Source of the DNA: Nitrososphaera sp.
GTDB taxonomy: Archaea > Thermoproteota > Nitrososphaeria > Nitrososphaerales > Nitrososphaeraceae
NCBI RefSeq assembly: GCF_013388945.1
Contig: NZ_JACAEH010000023.1
Location: forward strand, 1 to 64,000
DNA length: 64,000 nucleotides
Direction: 5' to 3'
Position numbers and translations under genes: made by a program. The notes under the pieces are model-generated. The model was given only the letters and a program-made list of their open reading frames with translations. It did not search any database and was not told the origin of the DNA. Of this stretch, positions 8,549 to 17,402 are shown piece by piece. How positions within the stretch are numbered: position 1 is the stretch's first letter; each line of letters starts with the position of its first letter.

Positions 8549-10270
8549 TTACTGCGCGGACGATATTCTGCAGCTCGCAGTTTCGTCTACGACGACTGAC
8601 TTGACGCGATGTGTTCCAGATACGATCACTTGCTGGACCTCGTTCCTGCGCTGCGCCTCCATAGCAACGTTTCTTGCAGAGGCCATGCCAAACGCGACCC
8701 CCTTGACCGCAAGCACATTCCTGTACGTGTCGTTTGTCGTGTTGTCCTGCGCCTTCACCTGGTCCGCAATCACGATGTCGATGCCATACAGCTGCTCGAG
8801 CATGCCTGTCGCAGTCACATCGGGCCTAGCGTACTGGTAAAAGTTGTTCAGGTTGCTGTCCAGCAGCAGTTCCTGGTACGCCTTGGGGTGGATGAATAGA
8901 ACGAGGTTGCCCGGGCTTACGTCGTAGCCTTGCTGCGCTATCAGCCTCTTTGCTGCAAGAAGGCCCTCTCGCTTGAACGTAAGGCTTGCGACGTCGTCTG
9001 AGGTGATCGCAGCCCCCGTGTCGGCCCTGACCCAGTTTGTCGGCGACACGGCGTCGTACGTAGTCGACAGCAGGTCTGTGGCCTCATCGTCTATTGCTGC
9101 CATCACCATCGCCTGATTTATCGCGTCGACAAGCGCAAAGGGCGTGCTCTCTATCTGCGAGTAGCCGACGCGCTGGACCGCGCCGCGAATCGACGGTGTT
9201 GCAGTTTTCTTGCTCACCGTCTGAGCCACGTTTGTGGGCTCGGTGCCCTCTGTGATTGCGCCAAAGTCAAACGCGCCTATGGTGTAAAAGTGCGCCCTGT
9301 CGTTTCCGGCCGGGATCTCCTCGTACGCGCAGTACTGCCTGACAGGCGTCTTCATCCTGCCTCCCGGCACGACTAGCACCTGCTTTGAGAAGAACTGCCC
9401 CATGTCTCCGGCAGATATCGTAACAGCCTCGGTCTTGGCCCCGCCTGCCCTGTAGCCCCACCTTTCCAGGTACTCGTTCTTGTCGACGTTCCACGAAACG
9501 GCAGGAAAGCCGGCATCTTTCGGGTTTTCCTTGACGCGCTGAAAGAACTCTATCACCCGGTCGTGCGACTCCTTGCTTGCCCTTCTCGCCGAGTCGTCGA
9601 CCATGCTTGACGGCGCGGGCTTTGTACCTAGGACTTCGGCCAGCTTTTCAAGCTGCGCCTGCTGGGCGCTCTTGAAGTGCTCGCCGATTGCGTTGACGAT
9701 GCTCTTTATGCCTTCCTGGAACTGCGTGCCTGTTATGTACTCTTTATCGTTTGATGACATGGTACACTGGTTGGATGCGCCGCTTGTAAGAGAACTAACC
9801 CTGCACTGCCTGCATGAAAAGTTCTCGATTATTTTCACCGTCGTTTCAGGTATCCCGGGCGTGGACGTTAGCGAGGCTTCGACGAACCTGAGGCCCCGGG
9901 GTATCGAATAGCAGCGTGCGTTTCCGCACACGTGGTCCTCCCGCTCAAAGAACGCGCCAAGCGACGTATGAAGTGGCGTTTCCGGCAGCTCCCTTTCGAC
10001 TTCGGCCTCGTAGTTCAGCTGCATGAGGTCAGGGTCCCAGGAAAGGCGCATGGTGCCTATGACGTCTGACTGGTTTACGGGCTCGCCGGCGTTCTTTGGA
10101 CTCCCTTCATGGTTCCAGAGCACCGGGACTGTCTTGCCGTGCGCCTTTGCGAGCTCTTCGGGCAGGTACAGGTTGCCGTTCCGGGAGATGCGCGGGATTG
10201 CTAATATTCCCTGCAGTTTTTTGTTTTCCTTTGCGGATATTACAAACTCAAGTTTGATCTGCGGCTTCAC
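8549..10270 (-). CDS. Prohead protease fused in frame to HK97-fold major capsid protein
   Basis: N-terminal half with VPVLWNHEGS and FVEASLTSTPGIPETT (S78/assemblin-like); C-terminal half MSSNDKEYITG...LVLFIHPKAYQELLLDSN...GIDIVIADQV typical of MCP. Confidence 0.82.
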   Translation of the reverse strand: MKPQIKLEFVISAKENKKLQGILAIPRISRNGNLYLPEELAKAHGKTVPVLWNHEGSPKNAGEPVNQSDVIGTMRLSWDPDLMQLNYEAEVERELPETPLHTSLGAFFEREDHVCGNARCYSIPRGLRFVEASLTSTPGIPETTVKIIENFSCRQCRVSSLTSGASNQCTMSSNDKEYITGTQFQEGIKSIVNAIGEHFKSAQQAQLEKLAEVLGTKPAPSSMVDDSARRASKESHDRVIEFFQRVKENPKDAGFPAVSWNVDKNEYLERWGYRAGGAKTEAVTISAGDMGQFFSKQVLVVPGGRMKTPVRQYCAYEEIPAGNDRAHFYTIGAFDFGAITEGTEPTNVAQTVSKKTATPSIRGAVQRVGYSQIESTPFALVDAINQAMVMAAIDDEATDLLSTTYDAVSPTNWVRADTGAAITSDDVASLTFKREGLLAAKRLIAQQGYDVSPGNLVLFIHPKAYQELLLDSNLNNFYQYARPDVTATGMLEQLYGIDIVIADQVKAQDNTTNDTYRNVLAVKGVAFGMASARNVAMEAQRRNEVQQVIVSGTHRVKSVVVDETASCRISSAQ

Positions 10271-10333
10271 AGATCAGTTTGAAAGGAATCTTGAAAAGAG
10301 AACTAATTGTTGTACAGGTAACCAGAAAGACTT

Positions 10334-10753
10334 CTAATCATCAAGAATTCTTCTATGCTTGTCAGGGCATTCGCCCTCAGTATAATCATAAAAGTCGGCA
10401 AAATCCCAAACTGGCTTTAGGATGTAATGATTTTCGCAATAGATCTTATCACAATCCGGACAATAGAAATCTAACCCATCATATTTCTGCCCAACTAGGA
10501 ATTTGTGCAAGTTAACTAGATCGTTATTCTTAATTTGCAATTCAAATTCTGCGATTTTTTTAGCTGGTACTGTTACTCCAAAACTACGAAGAGGACTGCT
10601 TACCACTAAACCATTTTTTCTTATTGAGATATAGGTAGTCTTTAGACCACAGATAGCACATCCTAGTTTGTGTTTTGCTTTAATTTGCGCAAGCACACTT
10701 CTACTTGCAACCCCTTCATTGGTAGCTTTGGACCTTATCACATCAAACGACAA
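10334..10753 (-). CDS. Zinc-binding protein of unknown function
   Basis: CAICGLKT and CPDCDKIYCENH pairs. Confidence 0.5.
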   Translation of the reverse strand: MSFDVIRSKATNEGVASRSVLAQIKAKHKLGCAICGLKTTYISIRKNGLVVSSPLRSFGVTVPAKKIAEFELQIKNNDLVNLHKFLVGQKYDGLDFYCPDCDKIYCENHYILKPVWDFADFYDYTEGECPDKHRRILDD

Positions 10754-10830
10754 ACAATTGATGTTAAATGATCAGCAACTAATAAAGACACAGCTTAGAA
10801 TCAAATGTATGTTGGAAAGTCTTTCTTGTG

Positions 10831-10991
10831 TCATTCTTTGTTAGGCACCGTTTCTTCTTCATCTGCTGTGCGCTGCAACATTTCATCACTTATTGCCTTC
10901 AAGACCTCAGGAGGCAGATCGTCGGTGTGGACTGCACTTAAGAATAGAAGACGAAAAACGTATTTGGGAATATCTTTTCAGCATTTGCCAT
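10831..10991 (-). pseudogene. Decayed 'FKNTFAPHV' family copy
   Basis: Starts MANAEKIFPNTFF then frameshift/deletion; another frame ends DDLPPEVLKAISDEMLQRTADEEETVPNKE. Confidence 0.6.
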
Positions 10992-10993
10992 TC

Positions 10994-11223
10994 TTATTTA
11001 TCATCTTGCCGTTTTGCACCAGGATATATGTAGCCGCCGCGTTTCTTCTGACCTTCCATAGCTTCTTCCCATGTTTCAAAATGAGCTATGGGCAGAGTTG
11101 CTCTCCGGGTTCTTCAAAATCATCAACTCCAACAAGATCGTATCCAGTTTTAGGAGTGTGCCTTATCCTATCTTCATACGCCAATTCAACCCAGCCTTTT
11201 TCATTATCAGAAGAATCAGACAT
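10994..11223 (-). pseudogene. Small frameshifted gene of unknown function
   Basis: MSDSSDNEKGWVELAYEDRIRHTPKTGYDLVGVDDFEEPGEQ in one frame, LPIAHFETWEEAMEGQKKRGGYIYPGAKRQDDK in the next; length 230 nt is not a multiple of 3. Confidence 0.5.
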
Positions 11224-11224
11224 C

Positions 11225-11302
11225 CTACATACCTCCTCCAAATAGTTCCTCAACTATTCTAAGTGCTTCTAGTTTTTTAATATGATCATAGACGTACTTC
11301 AT
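11225..11302 (-). CDS. 25-aa mini-ORF translationally overlapped with its neighbours
   Basis: MKYVYDHIKKLEALRIVEELFGGGM followed by ATGTAGGATG overlap. Confidence 0.3.
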   Translation of the reverse strand: MKYVYDHIKKLEALRIVEELFGGGM

Positions 11303-11303
11303 G

Positions 11304-11492
11304 TTACTGTGTTTCGTCATCTTCTAAAGTTTCGCGCCTAGCCATTTCTTCGTCCACTGCATCTTGCACCTCTGACGGTAATTCATCATAGTGAAAGACA
11401 CCTAAGGATAAACCCAGGATTATTGCGCTAACAGGCAATTCGTCGTTATCTACGTGAGGAGCAAAGGTATTTTTGAATAATTTGGTTGGCAT
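11304..11492 (-). CDS. Small 'FKNTFAPHV' family protein, copy 2
   Basis: MPTKLFKNTFAPHVDNDELPVSAIILGLSLGVFHYDELPSEVQDAVDEEMARRE. Confidence 0.7.
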   Translation of the reverse strand: MPTKLFKNTFAPHVDNDELPVSAIILGLSLGVFHYDELPSEVQDAVDEEMARRETLEDDETQ

Positions 11493-11532
11493 TTATCATT
11501 CACTCCATTTTGTCAAGCGGAGGTTTCCACAG

Positions 11533-11718
11533 TCATTTGCTTTTCGATCGTTTCATTTTCTCTATTTCTTCATCAACTGCGTTCTGGACTTCTGGCGGCA
11601 AATCTTCATATTCTACGAATCCGAATCGCATAGCAGTAACTATCCCACTAACGGTCAGTTCGGTATTCTCACAATCAGTAATGAACGTATTCTTGAAAGT
11701 AATTGTATCTTTATTCAT
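11533..11718 (-). CDS. Small 'FKNTFAPHV' family protein, divergent copy 3
   Basis: ITFKNTFITDCENTELTVSGIVTAMRFGFVEYEDLPPEVQNAVDEEIEKMK; start overlaps the end of the portal gene. Confidence 0.7.
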   Translation of the reverse strand: MNKDTITFKNTFITDCENTELTVSGIVTAMRFGFVEYEDLPPEVQNAVDEEIEKMKRSKSK

Positions 11719-13390
11719 TGTGAACCAACCTTAACTTTCCATCTTTAGTTATTACTGCACCATCTTGGTGGTTGTACTTCTTTAAAAAACCTCTGATCTC
11801 CTGATCTGAAAGTCCAAGGCGCATGAATGTAACATCGGTAAATTCGTTATGTGTTTTGTCTCTCCACCTACCTATGAAGAGTTTTTCGCCTTTTGAGTCT
11901 AGATCATTCCAGACTTTCTCTGTGTTTTCATTTAGGTCGCCGAGATTATTCGTTGCAGAGATCAGCGCAATATCGCGTTTGCCATCACCGTATTGTTGAT
12001 AGAATTCTTCTTTAGCTTTTCTTTGTTTGAAAGCATATCCTTTGCCGGTGTCAGGATCGAAAGTATCATTTCTCTTTGGGACACTTGCCTTATAATTATC
12101 AAATTTTAATTTGGTAGTCTCATGTGAAGGATTTCTATATTTTCGACGGCCGCTCCCCGATCCGCCACCTGATGCAAATCTACCAGTGTTTGGGTCATGG
12201 TTTGGATTGAATTCTTGTACATCATAGAAAGATTGCTCAGGTTTTCCTGCTGGATATGCTTCCTTTGTTTGATTGTTGAATAAGTGATCATCCAGTTTCC
12301 ATCCCACCGATCCAAGTATCGCCCTGCATTCTTCTGCAGAAACAAGACCCGCACTCTTTGCCTGCAGGAGCTGCCCAAAGTCGAACTGGAACGAGTCCTG
12401 CTTGCCCCACCTGAACTCTGCCTTCCCCGACGTTATCCGCGGTATTACAAGCGCGTTCATCATCCGGCGTATCTTTTCCATTATCCCTAGGAGGCGCGCC
12501 GAGTCCTTCTCCTCTGATATGCGGGCGTCTGCCATCGCCGACGGCTGCGTTATCAGCCTGTTTGCAGAAGTTTGAAGACCGGCCTCTATCTCCTGGTTTA
12601 TCACCGGCGACGTGGCGTTGATGAGGTTGCCCCGTCCGTCGATAGTCTCCGTCGCAATCTCGACCTTCTTTGAGAGTATGCGCCGGTCGCCCGGCTCCAG
12701 TGCCCGCAGCTCTTCAACCTGCCTGTCAAATTCCGCCCTGGCGACGTTTTCAAAGAACCAGACGGTGACCGGCGAGCCGTAGCGTTCCAGAATCCTGTAA
12801 AAGAGCTGGATCTGGCGCCTGTAGATTTCAAGGTGCGGAAGCGAGCGCTTCTTTCCGTACGCAAAAGTCGAAAGCAGCGAGTGGAACATGCCGATGCCCC
12901 ACGCCTCCCTGTTCAGCTCGATGTACTGCGTGTGGATGAACCTTGATGCGTCAAGGCGCACTTCGTTGCCGTTTACAAGCTGGACAAACTGCTCTGGCTG
13001 CCCGTAGGGGCTCCGCTTCAGGCCGGCCACGGAGGATATCTGCACCGGCTGCCAGTCAGATACGCCGATAATGGAATTGCCGCAGACAAGCCAGTCCCTG
13101 ACTATGTATTCGATTAGCCTAGAAAGGTTGAACCTCTCCTCCCACTCCTCGCACGCTCTCACAGCATTCTTGTCGCCCTCAAAGTACCAGTCCCTCGACA
13201 AAATTTCAGAGACGTACGACTCGACGGCGTTCTGGACCTTGCCAATGGTGCGGTAGTAGTCGTAGCAGGTCGCAAAGTCGACCTCTGGCCTGACGTACGG
13301 GTAATAGTCGCCTGACACCTGCGAGCTCGTGCCGGGTTCAGAGAGCGTGACGCCGTAGATCTCTTGCTTTTTCCAGAAGCGAAGGTTCAC
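11711..13390 (-). CDS. Portal protein with C-terminal linker (NPNHDPNTGRFASGG) and extra effector-like domain
   Basis: N-terminal portal-like (VQNAVESYVSEILSRDWYFEG...GNSIIGVSDW...); the C-terminal ~130 aa matches ORF 4122-4778. Confidence 0.8.
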   Translation of the reverse strand: MNLRFWKKQEIYGVTLSEPGTSSQVSGDYYPYVRPEVDFATCYDYYRTIGKVQNAVESYVSEILSRDWYFEGDKNAVRACEEWEERFNLSRLIEYIVRDWLVCGNSIIGVSDWQPVQISSVAGLKRSPYGQPEQFVQLVNGNEVRLDASRFIHTQYIELNREAWGIGMFHSLLSTFAYGKKRSLPHLEIYRRQIQLFYRILERYGSPVTVWFFENVARAEFDRQVEELRALEPGDRRILSKKVEIATETIDGRGNLINATSPVINQEIEAGLQTSANRLITQPSAMADARISEEKDSARLLGIMEKIRRMMNALVIPRITSGKAEFRWGKQDSFQFDFGQLLQAKSAGLVSAEECRAILGSVGWKLDDHLFNNQTKEAYPAGKPEQSFYDVQEFNPNHDPNTGRFASGGGSGSGRRKYRNPSHETTKLKFDNYKASVPKRNDTFDPDTGKGYAFKQRKAKEEFYQQYGDGKRDIALISATNNLGDLNENTEKVWNDLDSKGEKLFIGRWRDKTHNEFTDVTFMRLGLSDQEIRGFLKKYNHQDGAVITKDGKLRLVHNE

Positions 13391-13422
13391 ACAGTGTCAG
13401 GGCGCAGAAAGGCAAAAGAGAA

Positions 13423-13758
13423 CTATGGGCTTGCAAGGACGGTTATCCTTCTCCGCTCCGTGCTTGTTACCGTGCCGGATTTTTCGAGCTGGACTTCGAT
13501 GTAGTGCGGCCCGGCGCTGCCCAGGTGGTTTTCGCGCGTGAACGCAAAGGTGCCTGCTCCCTGGTTCTGCGCGGTCCAGGCTCCTGTGAGCGGCGAGATG
13601 ACGGTATTTCCGTCCGGGTCAGAGACCTTGACTATCGGAAGGCTGTACGAGGTTGCATCAAACGCGGCCTCGCCCTCGTCGAATATCTTGAACTGGTGTG
13701 CGCGCCCGTAGTCGCCTGTGTTGAAAACGTACCCTTGCGTCAGCACGAGTTTTAACAT
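13423..13758 (-). CDS. Unknown structural protein (Ig/beta-sandwich-like)
   Basis: 111 aa 'FDATSYSLPIVKVSDPDGNTVISPLTGAW...'. Confidence 0.45.
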   Translation of the reverse strand: MLKLVLTQGYVFNTGDYGRAHQFKIFDEGEAAFDATSYSLPIVKVSDPDGNTVISPLTGAWTAQNQGAGTFAFTRENHLGSAGPHYIEVQLEKSGTVTSTERRRITVLASP

Positions 13759-13794
13759 GGAAAGAAGGTAGCATGGAAAAGAAAAGAGAACTGT

Positions 13795-14010
13795 CTATTG
13801 ATCAGAGATTTTCTTGCCCGATTTCAATATCATCTCGCGTCGATCCATTTCCTCTGAGACGGCTTTTTTAACCTCTTCAGGCAGGATGTTGTATCGCAAT
13901 CCGCCAACACGCAATAGAGCGATTATTGCCCCTACCGGCATAGTGTCGTTCTTGACATGGGGCGCAAAGGTATTCTTGAAGATTTTTTCTGTCACTTTCT
14001 TGCTATCCAT
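13795..14010 (-). CDS. Small 'FKNTFAPHV' family protein, copy 4
   Basis: EKIFKNTFAPHVKNDTMPVGAIIALLRVGGLRYNILPEEVKKAVSEEMDRREM. Confidence 0.7.
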   Translation of the reverse strand: MDSKKVTEKIFKNTFAPHVKNDTMPVGAIIALLRVGGLRYNILPEEVKKAVSEEMDRREMILKSGKKISDQ

Positions 14011-14345
14011 TTTAGCTCACCATCTTTTGTTATTGATACGGCATACTGTTGGTCATATTTATCTAAAAAGTCTTCTACTTGCACATCCGATAGACCAGAG
14101 CGTATGAAAACTATATCGGTGAAAACTCTTTTTCTTTCATCCAGCCAACGGCCAACGAATAACGTCTCCTTTTGTGCGTCTAATTCATTATACGCTTTTT
14201 GCGTTTTCTATTCAAATCTTCAAGATTATTCGTTGCACCGATTAGCACAAGGTCTACTTTACCATCCTCGTATTTTTTGTAAAATTGCTTTCTTTGTTTC
14301 TCGTCGTCAAAAACGTAACCCCTATCAGCTCTCGGATCAAAGGTA
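13992..14345 (-). pseudogene. Frameshifted third copy of the portal C-terminal effector-like domain
   Basis: Minus strand: NYTFDPRADRGYVFDDEKQRKQFYKKYEDGKVDLVLIGATNNLEDLNRK, then (one base missing in the A-run at 14204-14207) TQKAYNELDAQKETLFVGRWLDERKRVFTDIVFIRSGLSDVQVEDFLDKYDQQYAVSITKDGELKWIARK. Confidence 0.7.
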
Positions 14346-14349
14346 TAGT

Positions 14350-14670
14350 TCACCTCCGTTGTGCAGCCCTGAATCTGTTGAACCCGTCGACGACACTTTT
14401 GAATGAGGGATTCCTATGCCTCCAGCCGTGCTTAGGGTTAAGGCATATCCGCCGGCCGTCGCCAAGAGTAACCCAATTACACGGACCTTCCTCCGCAACA
14501 AACCGGTTTTCCAAGTAGTATTCGAGTGAAGAAGCGATTGTTTGCGGTGCAACTTTTTCCAGTACGCGGCTATCCTGCGAGCTGGCAATTTCCCTGCCGC
14601 AGAAAGCGCATGTCAGCGTGTGCCAATTGCCAACCCTAGAGACATCGAGAGTGGTGCACCTGTGTTCCAA
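14350..14670 (-). CDS. Unknown protein with CxxC, possibly the N-terminal part of the disrupted cassette
   Basis: TCAFCGREI...NWVTLGDGRRICLNPKHGWRHRNPSF. Confidence 0.4.
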   Translation of the reverse strand: MEHRCTTLDVSRVGNWHTLTCAFCGREIASSQDSRVLEKVAPQTIASSLEYYLENRFVAEEGPCNWVTLGDGRRICLNPKHGWRHRNPSFKSVVDGFNRFRAAQRR

Positions 14671-14705
14671 GGCGGAAAGTTTGCCGTAGCAGAAAAAGAG
14701 AACTT

Positions 14706-16103
14706 TCAGATTCTTGCGACGTGGAGCTCGCTTCCGCTCCTGAAGTGGTGCACCGCAGCCATGAACGCGTCGCCAAGGTCGAATGACAGCTTGCGCTTGT
14801 CAGGGTGCCCCCTGTCGTTAAAGACAGCAGCCTTCAATTGATATTGCAGGTCGGTAAATGCCGTGTGAATCCTCACCTTTCGCTCCTTCACCGCCTGCGA
14901 CGCAACTATCGTCATGTCTGAAAGCTCGGTCCTGAAATTGACCGGCTGCGCGCTCAGGCCCCTGCTCTCAAGATCTCGTATGAGGCCAGGGTGCGCCGAG
15001 TCAACCAGCACGGTCTCGTATCTCTTGGCAAACTCGGACACCAGCTCGAGCATGGCCGCCGGCGACGGGCGCGCGTACTGGCTTGCCTCCTTGACGTACA
15101 AAATGCCGTTTGCCTGCTCCATGCCCACAATGGCAAAGTCGCTTGATCCAAAGGCAGGGTCCACGGCAAGCACGCTTGCCGCGCTGTCCTGTATGGCAAG
15201 GTCGTATTCTTCGATGCAGGCGTCGACCAGCTTGTATGGAAAGATGTTGCCGACGCCGTAGCCGTAGCGCAGGTTGTACTCGCGCTCAAACGCGGGCGAC
15301 TTCATCGCCTTTGCTATCTCTTGCCGGGTGTAGATCTTGCCCACTCCAACTTTGTACGGCAGGTAGCGCTTGTGGTAGATCCCGCTCTGATCCTTGTCGA
15401 GCCTTTCGCAGAGGCCGCCGGGCAGGTTCGGTGTGGACACAAAGTCTATCTCGGGATTTGACTTTGGTATGTATCGCTCCGACAGCGCACGTGCATTTTC
15501 CTGCTCCTTTGGAGGAAAGAAATCCGCCTCGTCATTATAGACAAAGACAGGATTCAGGCCGCGCATTGCATCCAGATGGTGGCTTGGAAACGCCTCTATC
15601 TTCACTCCGTTTAGGTTCACAATTGTATTCTTGGTGGGAAACGGGACCGGGAAGAGAGCCTTTATTCTGTTAATGATGTCAATCGCAAGATCTATTCTGG
15701 GCCCGGTGACGATACATCCGTGACCGTTTGCAAATCGATTGTTTGACAGGCTCTTCCACGCATACCGGCGCAGCTTCAGCTCCGTTACGCCAAGTCCGGT
15801 TGCTTTGAGTATGTACCTATGTCTATGTTTTTCCTCGTCTTCCACTATCCACCCTTCATAGTCGTACAACGGATGCAGCCTGCCATTCTTGCGCGGCAAT
15901 CCGACGATGTGCGTGAAGCAGCACTCTGATAGCTGGAATTTCTCGGCTTGCTCCTCAGTTATCTTGTAGTATTTTGCGGCGTATTCCTGGCAGTAAAAGG
16001 GCTTGCCCCGAAATACCGCCCAGTAAGACGCGTTGGCGTCAGCCGTCTTTGTCGGCTGCTTTCTGAGAATCAGCGGTTTGTTTAGTTCCTCTGTTATGTC
16101 CAA
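14706..16103 (-). CDS. Terminase large subunit
   Basis: YILKATGLGVTEL (Walker-A-like), VFVYNDEADFF, VLAVDPAFGSSDFAIVGM (nuclease domain). Confidence 0.85.
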   Translation of the reverse strand: MDITEELNKPLILRKQPTKTADANASYWAVFRGKPFYCQEYAAKYYKITEEQAEKFQLSECCFTHIVGLPRKNGRLHPLYDYEGWIVEDEEKHRHRYILKATGLGVTELKLRRYAWKSLSNNRFANGHGCIVTGPRIDLAIDIINRIKALFPVPFPTKNTIVNLNGVKIEAFPSHHLDAMRGLNPVFVYNDEADFFPPKEQENARALSERYIPKSNPEIDFVSTPNLPGGLCERLDKDQSGIYHKRYLPYKVGVGKIYTRQEIAKAMKSPAFEREYNLRYGYGVGNIFPYKLVDACIEEYDLAIQDSAASVLAVDPAFGSSDFAIVGMEQANGILYVKEASQYARPSPAAMLELVSEFAKRYETVLVDSAHPGLIRDLESRGLSAQPVNFRTELSDMTIVASQAVKERKVRIHTAFTDLQYQLKAAVFNDRGHPDKRKLSFDLGDAFMAAVHHFRSGSELHVARI

Positions 16104-16470
16104 TCTTCAGAGCCTCCGGCCCATCTCGCAAGAGCCTTACTATGTTGACTGAAGCTTCGATCTTCATCCGCTCGGCCTCCAAGCGTTCTCTAACACGAAC
16201 ATCATAGCGAGATGCTATTTCGTGGCAATTCCTGACGGCAGATTCAAGGCGCGCTTTTAAAGTCATGATTTCATGAGCGAGCCGTCCGCTGACTGCCTTT
16301 TCTAATGCGTCCTGATCCTGAGCGTAGATTTGGCTCTGATAATGGCGGAACTTTTCTTCAGATAGCGACATGTGACGCATTATCTCGCTATCAGAGTAGC
16401 CTGCTGCATAGTAGCGGCGCATTTCAAGCAGAGCTTTTCTTGTTTCGTCCTCGGAGTTTGCATCGACCAC
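16039..16470 (-). CDS. Terminase small subunit-like protein
   Basis: HTH-like GYSDSEIMRHMSLSEEKFRHYQ plus coiled coil, directly upstream of TerL. Confidence 0.55.
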   Translation of the reverse strand: MVDANSEDETRKALLEMRRYYAAGYSDSEIMRHMSLSEEKFRHYQSQIYAQDQDALEKAVSGRLAHEIMTLKARLESAVRNCHEIASRYDVRVRERLEAERMKIEASVNIVRLLRDGPEALKIGHNRGTKQTADSQKAADKDG

Positions 16471-16513
16471 ATGCAGTATTGATTCGGATCAGAAATAAGG
16501 ACTAAAATAAGAT

Positions 16514-17368
16514 CTAGTTTTCCCACTCGCCCCGGTCCCGCGCAAGGGGCAGCCTCTCCGCCTTTGCCCGGTAGTCAGAGTCGCACTTGAAGCAGTGGCA
16601 GATTCCGTTTTCCCATTTCACGCGCCAGCTGGCGCACTTTTCGCACGGCTTGCCGTAAAAGCCGTCCATGAGGGCCTCGGCCCTGTTTGTGGGCTCGTAG
16701 AGAAAGTGCACGTCCCGCACCACGCCCTTGAGCGTCTTTGTCACCTGCTTGCTCGTGAGGCTGAAGAGCTCCTTGACCTTAGAGACGTACTCGCTTGCGC
16801 CGTGCTTTATCGTCGAGACAGCCACTATCTGCGCCAGGTAAAACTGCGTTGCGGCAGGTATGGTCTGCCTTGCATCCCAGGCTTCACGGGCGAGCTTTTC
16901 GGCCCTGTCTGCAAGCAGGATGTACTCGTCATACTGCTTCTTGTCAAGGAGCGACAGAAACGGCCTGCCGCGGAGCTTTTTCTGCACCTCCTGCAAAAAT
17001 TCTATCTTTTTCTGCAGATGGTCTATGTAGGGCTGGTTCTCCTTTTCGCACCTTGCCCTGTCCGGCTCCTCCGCTGCCCCGTCCTGCCGCTCGGAAAAAG
17101 CGGAACTAGTTTCAGGTTTAGTTTGCTCAACCTCCGGCGAAAAGCGCCTGTCAGTCCACCCCATTGGTCCACAAATCTGCGAAATGTAGTCGGCAGAGAA
17201 ATCCTGCAGGTCGTTTCTCAGTTTTGCGGATATCTTGTCCTTTGGAAAGCCGGCCATCTCGAGCTGCTCGCCGGCGTAGACTATCCACTTTTTCACCTCA
17301 CCGTGAGCGACCCTTGCCTGGCTCAGCGCCCACTCGTACTCCTCCATAGCCATTTTTTCCGCCGACAT
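16514..17368 (-). CDS. Provirus-associated protein with C-terminal zinc finger
   Basis: CEKCASWRVKWENGICHCFKC; start MSAEKMAMEEYEW at 17368. Confidence 0.5.
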   Translation of the reverse strand: MSAEKMAMEEYEWALSQARVAHGEVKKWIVYAGEQLEMAGFPKDKISAKLRNDLQDFSADYISQICGPMGWTDRRFSPEVEQTKPETSSAFSERQDGAAEEPDRARCEKENQPYIDHLQKKIEFLQEVQKKLRGRPFLSLLDKKQYDEYILLADRAEKLAREAWDARQTIPAATQFYLAQIVAVSTIKHGASEYVSKVKELFSLTSKQVTKTLKGVVRDVHFLYEPTNRAEALMDGFYGKPCEKCASWRVKWENGICHCFKCDSDYRAKAERLPLARDRGEWEN

Positions 17369-17402
17369 AGGCAGCAAGAAGCATTCTTGTATTAAAAGTA
17401 AT

